In this document: positions 1 through 7,877 of the stretch, piece after piece
Layout of the letters: the number at the start of each line of letters is the position of its first letter
How positions within the stretch are numbered: the first letter of the stretch is position 1
NCBI RefSeq assembly: GCF_040187885.1
Contig: NZ_JBDPLH010000001.1
Span: 930,001 to 994,000, forward strand
Origin: Roseateles_E cavernae
GTDB lineage: Bacteria; Pseudomonadota; Gammaproteobacteria; Burkholderiales; Burkholderiaceae_C
Direction: 5' to 3'
DNA length: 64,000 bases
The notes under the pieces: model-generated
The model's database searches: none
What the model saw: the letters and a program-made list of their open reading frames with translations, nothing else
What the model was told of the DNA's origin: nothing
Position numbers and translations under genes: made by a program

Positions 1-152
1 ATGAGCTGATCGAGATGCTCAGCTTTGCCGGCCTGACGATTGCCGAGGTGGCGCTGCTGCGCGGCACGTCCAGCCGCACCGTCAATCGCGAGCTGATCAA
101 GGCGCGCGCCCTGCTGCAGGAGCTGCTGGGCGACGGCGCCCCCCCTGGCTGA
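1..152 (+). CDS. ECF RNA polymerase sigma factor, C-terminal end (partial)
   Basis: This is the last 49 codons of a gene that starts before the window; the reading frame begins at base 3 and stops with TGA at 150-152. The peptide is a helix-turn-helix of the sigma-70 region 4 type (FAGLTIAEVALLRGTSSRTVNRE), in which the second helix would contact the -35 element. The next gene, a Ser/Thr kinase with a TPR-like tail, starts 5 nt later in the same direction. That is the usual partner of the ECF group found next to such kinases (TIGR02999 type), so the two are probably co-transcribed. Assignment rests on this short tail and its neighbour. Confidence 0.7.
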   Translation, partial: ELIEMLSFAGLTIAEVALLRGTSSRTVNRELIKARALLQELLGDGAPPG

Positions 153-157
153 GGCCG

Positions 158-2941
158 ATGCTGGCGCGCGATCAATGGCGGCGCCTGTCGGCCGGCTTTG
201 ACGAGCTGGTCGAGCTGGGCGCGGCCGAGCGCGCTACCCGGCTCGCCGCGCTGCGGGCGCAGGAGCCGGAGCTGGCCGAGCGCCTGGCGCGCATGCTGGA
301 CTCGGCCGACCAGGCCGCTGAGAGCGCCGACCCATCCGAAGCAGCCGTACCGGCCCAGGGCTTTCAGCAGCGCCTGGCCAGGGCGCTGGCGGCCGAGCCC
401 GGCAGCGGCGGCGCCGCGGCCGGCGAGCGGCTGGGTCCCTGGCGCCTGGTGTCCAAGCTGGGCGAGGGCGGCATGGGCGAGGTCTGGCTGGCCGAGCGCG
501 CCGACGGGCTCTACCAGGCCCAGGTCGCGATCAAGCTGCTGCGCGACGATGTCTCGGCGCCGGGCCTGGCCGAGCGTTTCGCACGCGAGCGTGCGGTGCT
601 GGCGCGGCTGACTCACCCGGGCATTGCGCGCTTGCTGGACGCCGGCGTCCAGGCCCAGCCCGGCGGCGGCCGCGCCTACCTGGTGCTGGAGCATGTGGCC
701 GGCTTGACGCTCAGCGAGCATGTGCGCCAGGCGCGGCTGCCGGTGGCCGAGCGGGTGCGCCTGCTGCTGGGGGTGGCGCGGGCGGTCGAGCATGCCCATG
801 CGCAGCTGATCGTGCACCGCGACCTCAAGCCCAGCAATGTGATGGTGACGGCCGAGGGCGCGCCGAAGCTGCTGGACTTCGGCATCGCCGGCCTGCTTGA
901 CGACGACGGCGCCAGCACCGACAGCCAGCTGACCCGCCAGGCCGGCCGCCGCCTGACGCCGGCCTATGCCGCGCCCGAGCAGATCACCGGCGCGGCCATC
1001 GGCGTCGCGGCCGATGTCTACTCGCTGGGCGTGATGCTGTACGAGCTGCTCAGCGGCGTGCTGCCCTTCGGCCAGGCGGGTGGTTCGCGCACCGCGCTCG
1101 AACATGCGGTGCTGCACACCGAGCCGGCGCGGCTGTCGAGCAGCATGCTGCCGCCCGAGGGCCAACGGCCGGGGCCGGGCCGACCGCCCGATTTCGAGCG
1201 CAGCCGGGGCGATCTGGAGGCGGTGGCGGCCAAGGCCATGCGCAAGCAGCCGAGCCAGCGCTATGGCAGCGTTGGCGCGCTGATCGATGATCTGCAGCGC
1301 TGGCTGGAGCACCGCCCGGTCAGCGCCCGCCGGGACGACTGGCGCCATCGCAGCCGGCTCTGGCTGCGCCGCCACGCCACGCTGGCCATCGCCGCGCTGC
1401 TGCTGGGTGCCAGCCTCAGCGCCGGCCTGGCGATCAGCCTGTGGCAGTGGCAGCGCGCCGAGGCCGCAGCGCGCCAGTCCGAGCAGGTGACCCGTTATCT
1501 GAGCGAGCTGCTGGCCTCGGCCAACCCCGACCGCCATGGCGGCCGCCCGCCGACGGTGCTGGAGCTGCTGGAGAAGAGCCGTGCCGAGCTGGGCGACAAG
1601 TTTGCCGACGACCCGGCGACGCGGGCGCGGCTGCTGGAGGTGCTGGTCGGCACCTACCGCGACCTGAACCGCTACGACATCGCGATCCCGCTGGCTCAGC
1701 AGCTGATCGAGCACGCGCAGCAGCACTTCGGTGTCGCCGACGAACGCACGCTGACCGCCCGCCTCGGGCTGGCACGCATCTATTCCTCGCAGGGATCGCC
1801 GACCAAGGTGCTGGCCTTGGTCGAGCCGCTGCGGCCCGATCTGGTGCGCCATCACGGCGAGGTCTCGCACCCGCACGCCACCTCGCTTTACCTGCTGGGC
1901 GTGGCCTATGCGCGCGTCGGCCGGCTCGATGAGGCCGAGCAGGTGCTGGCGCGGGCCCGGCCCATCGTCGACAAGCTCTACAAGCCCAGCGAGTTCGAGC
2001 ACATGTTCTTCGACAACTATGTGCAGAATCTGCGCGTCGCCCAGGGCCGGCTGGCCGAGGCCGAGGCCCTGCTGCGCGCCACCGAGCCGCGCTGGGCCAC
2101 GGCGCCGTCGCGCTATGCCCGCTTCGTGCTCGTGTTGCGGCGCAATCTGCTGGCCGTGCAGATCCGCCAGGCCAGGTATGCCGGCATCGAGGCGCGCGCG
2201 GGCGCGCTGCTGGCCGAGATGGAGGCGCTGCTGGGGCCGGGCAACGATATGGCCGCCGGCATGCGGGCCGAGCTGGCGCGCTACCACGCCGACCGTGGCG
2301 AGCATGGCCGTGCCTTGCAGCTGCAGGAGCAGGTCCAGGCCAGCCTGAGCGCCGCCGCCGTCGAGCACCCGACCCTGCGCCTGCCGCAGCAGGCCGCGCT
2401 GCTGCAGGCCCGGGCCATGGCCGGCCCGGTGGACGCGGCGCTGCGCACGCAGGCGGGCGCGCTGCTGGACGAGATCGGCGCGACCCCGGCCGTCAGCGGG
2501 CCGGCGCGGGTCGAGGCCGGCCTGGCCCTGCTGCGGGTCGGCCTGCTGGGGCAAGACCTGGCCCTGGCGACGCGCGCGCTGTCCCTGGTGCAGGCCGACC
2601 CGGTGCTGCAGACCAGCGCCGCGCTGCGCAGCCGTAGCGAGCAGCTGCGCGGCCAGCTGCTGCGCGCGCGCGGCGATCTGGCCGGCAGCCGGGTCGCGCT
2701 GGAGCGCCGCGTCGCCTATCTCGACGCCCTGCCCGAGCCCCAGCAGGTGCCGGCCTGGACCGCCCAGCTGGACCTGGCCGCCACCCTGGTGCTGCTGCGC
2801 GAGCCGGGCGCGGCGGCCGCGCTGGCGCGCGCCGACGCGCTGCGCCCCGCCGGCCTGCCCGAGGTCCATGAGCTGGATGCGCTGCGCCGCGCGCTGGGCG
2901 AGGGCCGGCTGGCGCCCGGCTTTCTAGAGCGGCGACTCTGA
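158..2941 (+). CDS. Membrane Ser/Thr protein kinase with TPR-like C-terminal domain
   Basis: This is a eukaryotic-type (Hanks/PknB-like) kinase. The glycine-rich loop GEGGMGEVW lies at about residues 102-110, the ATP-binding lysine in VAIK at about 126, HRDLKPSN at about 220-227, DFG at about 240-242 and APE at about 272-274, so all key catalytic residues are present. A single transmembrane helix at about 408-430 separates the cytoplasmic kinase from a C-terminal part of roughly 500 residues rich in Ala/Leu helical hairpins, probably TPR-like. Residues 1-85 form a helical extension. The gene follows the sigma-factor tail by 5 nt. It probably phosphorylates that sigma factor or a partner of it, but the substrate is not shown by sequence. 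Confidence 0.9.
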   Translation: MLARDQWRRLSAGFDELVELGAAERATRLAALRAQEPELAERLARMLDSADQAAESADPSEAAVPAQGFQQRLARALAAEPGSGGAAAGERLGPWRLVSKLGEGGMGEVWLAERADGLYQAQVAIKLLRDDVSAPGLAERFARERAVLARLTHPGIARLLDAGVQAQPGGGRAYLVLEHVAGLTLSEHVRQARLPVAERVRLLLGVARAVEHAHAQLIVHRDLKPSNVMVTAEGAPKLLDFGIAGLLDDDGASTDSQLTRQAGRRLTPAYAAPEQITGAAIGVAADVYSLGVMLYELLSGVLPFGQAGGSRTALEHAVLHTEPARLSSSMLPPEGQRPGPGRPPDFERSRGDLEAVAAKAMRKQPSQRYGSVGALIDDLQRWLEHRPVSARRDDWRHRSRLWLRRHATLAIAALLLGASLSAGLAISLWQWQRAEAAARQSEQVTRYLSELLASANPDRHGGRPPTVLELLEKSRAELGDKFADDPATRARLLEVLVGTYRDLNRYDIAIPLAQQLIEHAQQHFGVADERTLTARLGLARIYSSQGSPTKVLALVEPLRPDLVRHHGEVSHPHATSLYLLGVAYARVGRLDEAEQVLARARPIVDKLYKPSEFEHMFFDNYVQNLRVAQGRLAEAEALLRATEPRWATAPSRYARFVLVLRRNLLAVQIRQARYAGIEARAGALLAEMEALLGPGNDMAAGMRAELARYHADRGEHGRALQLQEQVQASLSAAAVEHPTLRLPQQAALLQARAMAGPVDAALRTQAGALLDEIGATPAVSGPARVEAGLALLRVGLLGQDLALATRALSLVQADPVLQTSAALRSRSEQLRGQLLRARGDLAGSRVALERRVAYLDALPEPQQVPAWTAQLDLAATLVLLREPGAAAALARADALRPAGLPEVHELDALRRALGEGRLAPGFLERRL

Positions 2942-3022
2942 ATCCAGCCCGAGCCCCGCGATAACCCGGTAGGCAGGGTGGCGCCCAGCCTATAGCCTCA
3001 GCGCCAAACCCCAAGAGGAGAC

Positions 3023-4720
3023 ATGCACATGCCTACCACCATTCCCGCCGACAGCCTGGCCCTGCAGCGCCTGTACCACTGGGAGCGCACCCGCCCGTCC
3101 AGCGTCACCTTGACCCAGCCGATGGGCAATGGCCAGGTGCAGGACTTCACCTGGGCCCAGGTCGCCGATGGCGCGCGCCGCATGGCCGCCCATCTGAAGA
3201 GCCAGGGCTGGGAGCCGGGGTCCAAGGTGGCCATCCTGTCGAAGAACTGCGCCTGGTGGCTGATGAGCGATCTGGCGATCTGGATGGCCGGCTATGTCTC
3301 GGTGCCGCTGTACCCGACCTTGGCGCCCGAGACCATCAAGCAGATCCTCAACCACAGCGAGGCCAAGGCCTGCTTCGTCGGCAAGCTCGACGGCTGGGCC
3401 GGCATGAAGCCGGGCCTGCCCGCAGGGCTGCCCTGCATCAGCTATCCGCTCTCGCCCGACGATGCGAAAGCCGCTTACGAGGGCTGGGACGCGATCTGCG
3501 CCCGCAACCAGCCGCTGCAGGGCGAGCCGCTGCGCCCGGCCGACGAGCTGGCCACCCTGATCTACACCTCGGGCACGACCGGCAACCCCAAGGGCGTGAT
3601 GCACACTTTTGGCGCCTTCGCCTGGGCTTTGCAGGCCGGCCTGGGCCGCATCCCGCTGAATGCCGAGGACCGCATGCTGTCCTATCTGCCGCTGGCCCAT
3701 GTGGTCGAGCGGGTGCTGGTCGAGCATGGCTGGCTGCGCACCGGCATGCGGCTGTTCTTCGCCGAGAGCCTGGACACCTTCACCGCCGATCTGCAGCGCG
3801 CCCGGCCGACCGTGTTCTTCTCGGTGCCGCGGTTGTGGGTCAAGTTCCAGCAGGGCATCCAGGCCAAGATGCCGCCGGCCAAGCTGGCCCGCCTGCTGTC
3901 GATTCCCCTGATCGGCGGCCTGGTGCGGCGCAAGATCCTGAAGGCCCTGGGCCTGGACCAGTGCCGCATCGCCGCCGGCGGCGCCGCGCCGATGCCGCTG
4001 GCCCTGCTGCAGTGGTACAGCAAGCTGGGTCTCAATATCAACGAGGGCTATGGCATGACGGAGAACCTGGCGGTCTCCCACATCACCGTGCCCGGCACCT
4101 TGCAGCAGGGCACGGTAGGCCCGGCCTATGACGGGGTCGACACCCGGCTCGACCCGAAGACCGGCGAGCTGCAGATGCGCAGCCCGGCGCTGATGCTGGG
4201 CTATTACAAGGAGCCCGAGCTGAGCCGCGAGGCCTTCACCGAGGACGGCTGGCTGCGCACCGGCGACAAGGCCCAACAGGACGCGAACGGCTGCCTGCGC
4301 ATCACCGGCCGGGTCAAGGATTTGTTCAAGACCAGCAAGGGCAAGTATGTCGCGCCCTCGCCGATCGAGGACCGGCTCGGCGCCCATCCGGCGGTCGAGG
4401 CCTGTGTGGTCACCGGCGCCAATCTGGGCCAGCCGCTGGGCATCGTGATGCTGTCGCCCGACGCCGCCGAGCGCAGCGGCACCGAGGCCGATCGCCAGCA
4501 GCTGATGACCCAGCTCAACCAGCACCTGGACGATGTCAATGCCCGGCTCGACCCCCATGAGCAGCTCGACTGCCTGGTGGTCGTCAAGACGCCCTGGACC
4601 GTCGACAACGGCTTCATCACGCCGACCTTCAAGGTCAAGCGCAACCGCGTCGAGGAGGTCTACGGCCCGCACTTCGAGGAGTGGGTCGAGAAGCGCAAGA
4701 AGATCGTGTTCGGGGACTGA
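3023..4720 (+). CDS. AMP-binding long-chain acyl-CoA synthetase family protein
   Basis: This 565-aa adenylate-forming enzyme should activate a fatty acid to acyl-AMP and then acyl-CoA in the cytoplasm. The P-loop-like signature LIYTSGTTGNPKG lies at about residues 182-194 and GYGMTE at about 342-347, followed by a TGD motif and a C-terminal GRxKD segment (GRVKDLFKTSKGK). The long insert and overall layout resemble bacterial FadD15-like synthetases. The start has a good ribosome binding site (AGAGGAG, 5 nt before ATG); a second in-frame ATG lies two codons on. The stop overlaps the start of the DUF1232 gene (TGATG), implying translational coupling. Confidence 0.9.
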   Translation: MHMPTTIPADSLALQRLYHWERTRPSSVTLTQPMGNGQVQDFTWAQVADGARRMAAHLKSQGWEPGSKVAILSKNCAWWLMSDLAIWMAGYVSVPLYPTLAPETIKQILNHSEAKACFVGKLDGWAGMKPGLPAGLPCISYPLSPDDAKAAYEGWDAICARNQPLQGEPLRPADELATLIYTSGTTGNPKGVMHTFGAFAWALQAGLGRIPLNAEDRMLSYLPLAHVVERVLVEHGWLRTGMRLFFAESLDTFTADLQRARPTVFFSVPRLWVKFQQGIQAKMPPAKLARLLSIPLIGGLVRRKILKALGLDQCRIAAGGAAPMPLALLQWYSKLGLNINEGYGMTENLAVSHITVPGTLQQGTVGPAYDGVDTRLDPKTGELQMRSPALMLGYYKEPELSREAFTEDGWLRTGDKAQQDANGCLRITGRVKDLFKTSKGKYVAPSPIEDRLGAHPAVEACVVTGANLGQPLGIVMLSPDAAERSGTEADRQQLMTQLNQHLDDVNARLDPHEQLDCLVVVKTPWTVDNGFITPTFKVKRNRVEEVYGPHFEEWVEKRKKIVFGD

Positions 4721-5109
4721 TGGCAAGGCGCCGCGGGCTGCTCAAGCGCTGGGCCTGGGCGCTGAAGTCCCAGGTCCTGGCGGTGTATTTCGCGGCCCGC
4801 GATCCGGCCGCGCCTGCGGGCTTGCGCCTGCTGGCCCTGGTCGTTGCCGCCTATGCGCTGAGCCCGATCGATCTGATCCCGGACTTCATCCCGCTGCTCG
4901 GCTATCTCGACGACCTGCTGATCGTGCCGCTGGGGCTGTGGCTGGTGGTCCGCTACATGCCCGGGCCGGTGATGGCGCGGGCCCGGCTGCGGGCCGAGGC
5001 CTTGCTGAAGAAACCCCGGAGCTGGGCCGCCGCGGCCGTGGTCATCGCCCTCTGGCTGCTGCTGGCCGGGCTGCTGACGCTGTGGCTGGTGAGGACTTTT
5101 CCGCCCTGA
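4720..5109 (+). CDS. DUF1232 (YkvA-like) small membrane protein
   Basis: This 129-aa protein carries the DUF1232 core: a hydrophobic stretch running into ALSPIDLIPDFIPLLGYLDDLLI (residues about 45-67), the hallmark of the YkvA family. A second hydrophobic helix lies at the C-terminus (about 103-124). The ATG at 4720 overlaps the TGA of the acyl-CoA synthetase, which supports this start over an upstream GTG at 4681 inside that gene. The molecular function of the family is unknown; the link to fatty acid activation here is only by coupling. It converges on the minus-strand 2TM gene with a gap of 12 nt. Confidence 0.85.
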   Translation: MARRRGLLKRWAWALKSQVLAVYFAARDPAAPAGLRLLALVVAAYALSPIDLIPDFIPLLGYLDDLLIVPLGLWLVVRYMPGPVMARARLRAEALLKKPRSWAAAAVVIALWLLLAGLLTLWLVRTFPP

Positions 5110-5121
5110 ATCTGGACCGGC

Positions 5122-5412
5122 TCACTGAGCGCGGCGCAGCCGCTCCAGCTCGGCCGCCATCATGCGCTCGCGCAGGCCGCCGCCGCTGATCAGCGCCAGC
5201 AGGGTCACCAGACCATGGACGGCCAGGCCCAGGCCCCAGCCCCACAGCGGGAACACATGCCAGCGCGGGCCGCCGGTCAGGCTGTTGAGCACAATGAGGC
5301 CCAGATTGACCGCGACGAAAACGGTCAGATGAACCAGAAAGCCCATCTTCATGTCGACGCGCTTCTTGGCTTGGTCCCGCAGTTCCTGCTCGGTGGGGGT
5401 GCTGATGGTCAT
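5122..5412 (-). CDS. 2TM domain-containing protein
   Basis: This 96-aa protein has a short polar N-terminus with an Arg/Lys pair (QAKKRVDMKMGF), two transmembrane helices (about residues 22-40 and 53-75) and a charged C-terminal tail ending in a short amphipathic helix (MAAELERLRRAQ). This is the layout of the 2TM domain (PF13239), often found fused to LytTR or histidine-kinase modules and also alone. The start at 5412 is chosen because the 2TM domain begins shortly after it; an in-frame ATG at 5445 is equally possible, and neither has a strong ribosome binding site. Function unknown. Confidence 0.75.
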   Translation of the reverse strand: MTISTPTEQELRDQAKKRVDMKMGFLVHLTVFVAVNLGLIVLNSLTGGPRWHVFPLWGWGLGLAVHGLVTLLALISGGGLRERMMAAELERLRRAQ

Positions 5413-5590
5413 GGTGCTGGCTTGGTTTGTGTTGATGGGTCTCATCTTCGGCACCGGCGCTTGGCCCCGCCAGCGGCGGGCGACGAATGGCGAGCCGGTG
5501 CCGTGAATCGACGTCGCGACGGCGCGAAGCGGAGCGCGAGCCCGGCTATGCTGGGCGCCGCTGCGAGACAGACCCCTGGGGAGGAAAACA

Positions 5591-7036
5591 ATGCTGGCTT
5601 CGTTCCGAGTTCCTGCGTGCCGGCTCTTGCTGGCAACCCTGATAACCCTGCTGCCGGGCCTGGCCGGCGCCCAGTCCGAGGCGCCGGCTTTCACGCCCGC
5701 CGAGCTGCAGGCCGCCCAGGCCCTGCGCGCGGCGGCGGCCGATCATGGCCTGGCCTATGAGCTGGTCGATTCGCTGGTCACCGAGGTTGGCGCCCGACCG
5801 GCCGGCTCGCTGGCCGATGCCCGGGCGGTCGAGTGGGCGCTGGCGCGGCTGAAGGCGCTGGGCTTCTCGAATGTGCGGGCCGAGCCGGTGCCGCTGCGCG
5901 CCTGGAAGCGCGGCGAGGCCCACGCCCATATCACCGCGCCTTATCCACACCCGCTGGTGATGACGGCGCTGGGCAATAGCGTGGCCACGGCCAAGGAGGG
6001 CCTGCATGCCGAGATCGCCTACTACCCCGATCTGGAGGCGCTGAAGGCCGACGCCAGCGAGCGCGCCAAGGGCCGCATCGTCTTCATCGACCAGAAGACC
6101 GAACGAACGCGCGATGCGCGCGGCTACGGCCGGGCGGTGGCGGCGCGGGCCCAGGGCACGGTCGAGGCCGCCAAGCGCGGCGCGCTGGCCGTGGCGATAC
6201 GCTCGATAGGCACCGATCGCGACCGCCTGGCCCATACCGGCGCGACCCGCTATGCCGAGGGCATCAGCAAGATCCCGGCGTTGGCCGTCTCGGTGCCCGA
6301 TGCCGACCTGATCGCCCGGCTGCAGCGCTACGGCCAGCCGGTCAAGATGCATTTGGTGCTGCGGGCCGAGGCCGGCATCGCGGCGACCTCGCACAACGTC
6401 ATCGCCGAGATTCCCGGCACCGAGCTGCCCGAGGAGGTGGTGCTGCTGGGCGCCCATCTGGACAGCTGGGACCTGGGCCCCGGCGCGCTCGACGACGGCG
6501 CCGGTGTCGGCATCGTCACTGCGGCGGCCAAGCTGATGCTGGAGCAGGGGCTGAAGCCGCGCCGCACCGTGCGCGTGGTGCTGTTCGCCAACGAGGAGAA
6601 CGGTTTCGACGGCGCGCTGGCCTATGCCGAGCAGTACAAGGCCCAGGTGCACCAGTTCGTCGGCGAGAGCGATCTGGGGGCAGGTCTTGTCTACCGGCTG
6701 CAAAGCCGGGTGCGGCCCGAGGCCCTGGGCATCGTGGCCCAGATCGGCCAGCAGCTCGCGCCGCTGGGCATCGCCCTGGGCAGCAACGAGGCCACGCCCG
6801 GGCCCGATGCCGCGCTGCTGATGCGGCGCCTGAACTGGCCGGCGCTGGAGCTGAGCCAGGACGGCAGCGACTATTTCGACTGGCACCACACGCCCAACGA
6901 CACGCTGGACAAGATCGACCCGGCCAAGCTGCGCCAGAACGTCGCCGCCTGGGCCGTGATGGCTTGGCTGGCGGCGCAGAGCCCCGTGCCCTTCGGGCCG
7001 ATGCCGGCGGCGCCGGCGCCTGCCTCTAGGCCCTGA
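5591..7036 (+). CDS. Secreted M28-family zinc metallopeptidase (carboxypeptidase Q-like)
   Basis: The 481-aa precursor begins with a Sec signal peptide (hydrophobic core about residues 10-26, cleavage after AGA-Q). The co-catalytic zinc site is readable: HLDSWD (His289, Asp291), LDDGAG (Asp301/302), ANEENG (Glu335/336) and a final histidine in FDWHHTPND (about 432-433). The region before the peptidase core is a PA-like insert. The protein should be a periplasmic or secreted aminopeptidase/dipeptidase. AGGA lies 7 nt before the ATG. The 178-nt gap to the divergent 2TM gene should hold its promoter, though I could not pick out clear -35/-10 boxes. Two small genes follow closely. Confidence 0.9.
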   Translation: MLASFRVPACRLLLATLITLLPGLAGAQSEAPAFTPAELQAAQALRAAAADHGLAYELVDSLVTEVGARPAGSLADARAVEWALARLKALGFSNVRAEPVPLRAWKRGEAHAHITAPYPHPLVMTALGNSVATAKEGLHAEIAYYPDLEALKADASERAKGRIVFIDQKTERTRDARGYGRAVAARAQGTVEAAKRGALAVAIRSIGTDRDRLAHTGATRYAEGISKIPALAVSVPDADLIARLQRYGQPVKMHLVLRAEAGIAATSHNVIAEIPGTELPEEVVLLGAHLDSWDLGPGALDDGAGVGIVTAAAKLMLEQGLKPRRTVRVVLFANEENGFDGALAYAEQYKAQVHQFVGESDLGAGLVYRLQSRVRPEALGIVAQIGQQLAPLGIALGSNEATPGPDAALLMRRLNWPALELSQDGSDYFDWHHTPNDTLDKIDPAKLRQNVAAWAVMAWLAAQSPVPFGPMPAAPAPASRP

Positions 7037-7042
7037 GGCGCG

Positions 7043-7264
7043 ATGGCCAGTTTGCCCGAACTGCCGCTGGGTTTCAGCTGGCTGCTGCATGACAAGACTG
7101 GCGAGCTGCAGGTCCGCCGCGATGGCCGTGTCGTCACCCTGATGCGCGGCGACCAGGCGCGGCGCCTGCAGGTCGCGCTGGCGCGCTGCGGCACCGAAGC
7201 CGATGCCCAGCGGCTGCTGGCGCGGGCGACGGGGAATTACAAGCGGGGGAATGAGAGGCGATGA
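7043..7264 (+). CDS. Hypothetical 73-aa protein
   Basis: I do not recognise this family. The protein is soluble, Arg-rich (calculated by eye as basic) and ends KRGNERR; the middle (RRDGRVVTLMRGDQARRL) looks like a small beta-alpha unit. It starts 7 nt after the M28 peptidase stop with GAGG close before the ATG, and its stop overlaps the Nudix gene start (ATGA). That spacing on both sides is the main reason to believe it is a real gene in an operon of three. No function is assigned. Confidence 0.6.
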   Translation: MASLPELPLGFSWLLHDKTGELQVRRDGRVVTLMRGDQARRLQVALARCGTEADAQRLLARATGNYKRGNERR

Positions 7265-7860
7265 CAAGCACCGATCCAATGACCGCCGCCACCGATCTGG
7301 CTCAGCGCGCCCAAGTGCGCGCCGAGCTGCTATCGATCCAGCCCTGGGACGCGCTGGAGCGGGAGCAGCTGGCGCAGATGCTGGACTGGGTGGACAGCGG
7401 CGCGCCGCTGTGCCGCATCGCCAAGCCGGCCACGCCGCCCCGCCATCTGGTGTCCTACTTCGCGCTGGTGGACGAGGGGCACATCCTGCTGGTCGACCAC
7501 CGCAACGCCCGCCTGTGGCTGCCCAGCGGCGGCCATGTTGAACCGCTGGAGCCGCCGCGCCGCACGGTGGCGCGTGAGCTGGCCGAGGAGCTGGGCCTGG
7601 TGCTGGACGAGTCCGAGGTCGGTCCGCCGCGCTTCCTCACCTGCACCACCACGGTCGGCCTGACCGCCGGCCATGAGGACGTGTCGCTCTGGTACGTACT
7701 GCATGGCGACCGCCATGCGCCGCTGCCGCGTTTCGATGCGGGCGAGTTCGAGGCGGTGCGCTGGTTTGCGTTTGACGAGGTGCCGCTGCAGCGCAGTGAT
7801 CCGCACATGGGGCGGTTTCTGGGCAAGCTGCGGAGCGGGAGGCAGCTCGCCCATTCCTGA
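7261..7860 (+). CDS. Nudix hydrolase
   Basis: This 199-aa cytoplasmic hydrolase of nucleoside diphosphate-X substrates has an exact Nudix box (Gx5Ex7REUxEExGU) at about residues 91-113, reading from GHVEPLE to ARELAEELGL. About 60 residues precede the Nudix fold, a longer N-terminal helix region than in minimal MutT proteins. The C-terminal HFRWFAF-like segment (EAVRWFAFDEVP) is typical of Nudix folds. The ATG overlaps the preceding stop (ATGA). Substrate cannot be read from sequence. Confidence 0.9.
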   Translation: MTSTDPMTAATDLAQRAQVRAELLSIQPWDALEREQLAQMLDWVDSGAPLCRIAKPATPPRHLVSYFALVDEGHILLVDHRNARLWLPSGGHVEPLEPPRRTVARELAEELGLVLDESEVGPPRFLTCTTTVGLTAGHEDVSLWYVLHGDRHAPLPRFDAGEFEAVRWFAFDEVPLQRSDPHMGRFLGKLRSGRQLAHS

Positions 7861-7877
7861 TGCGCCGCAGCTGGCTG

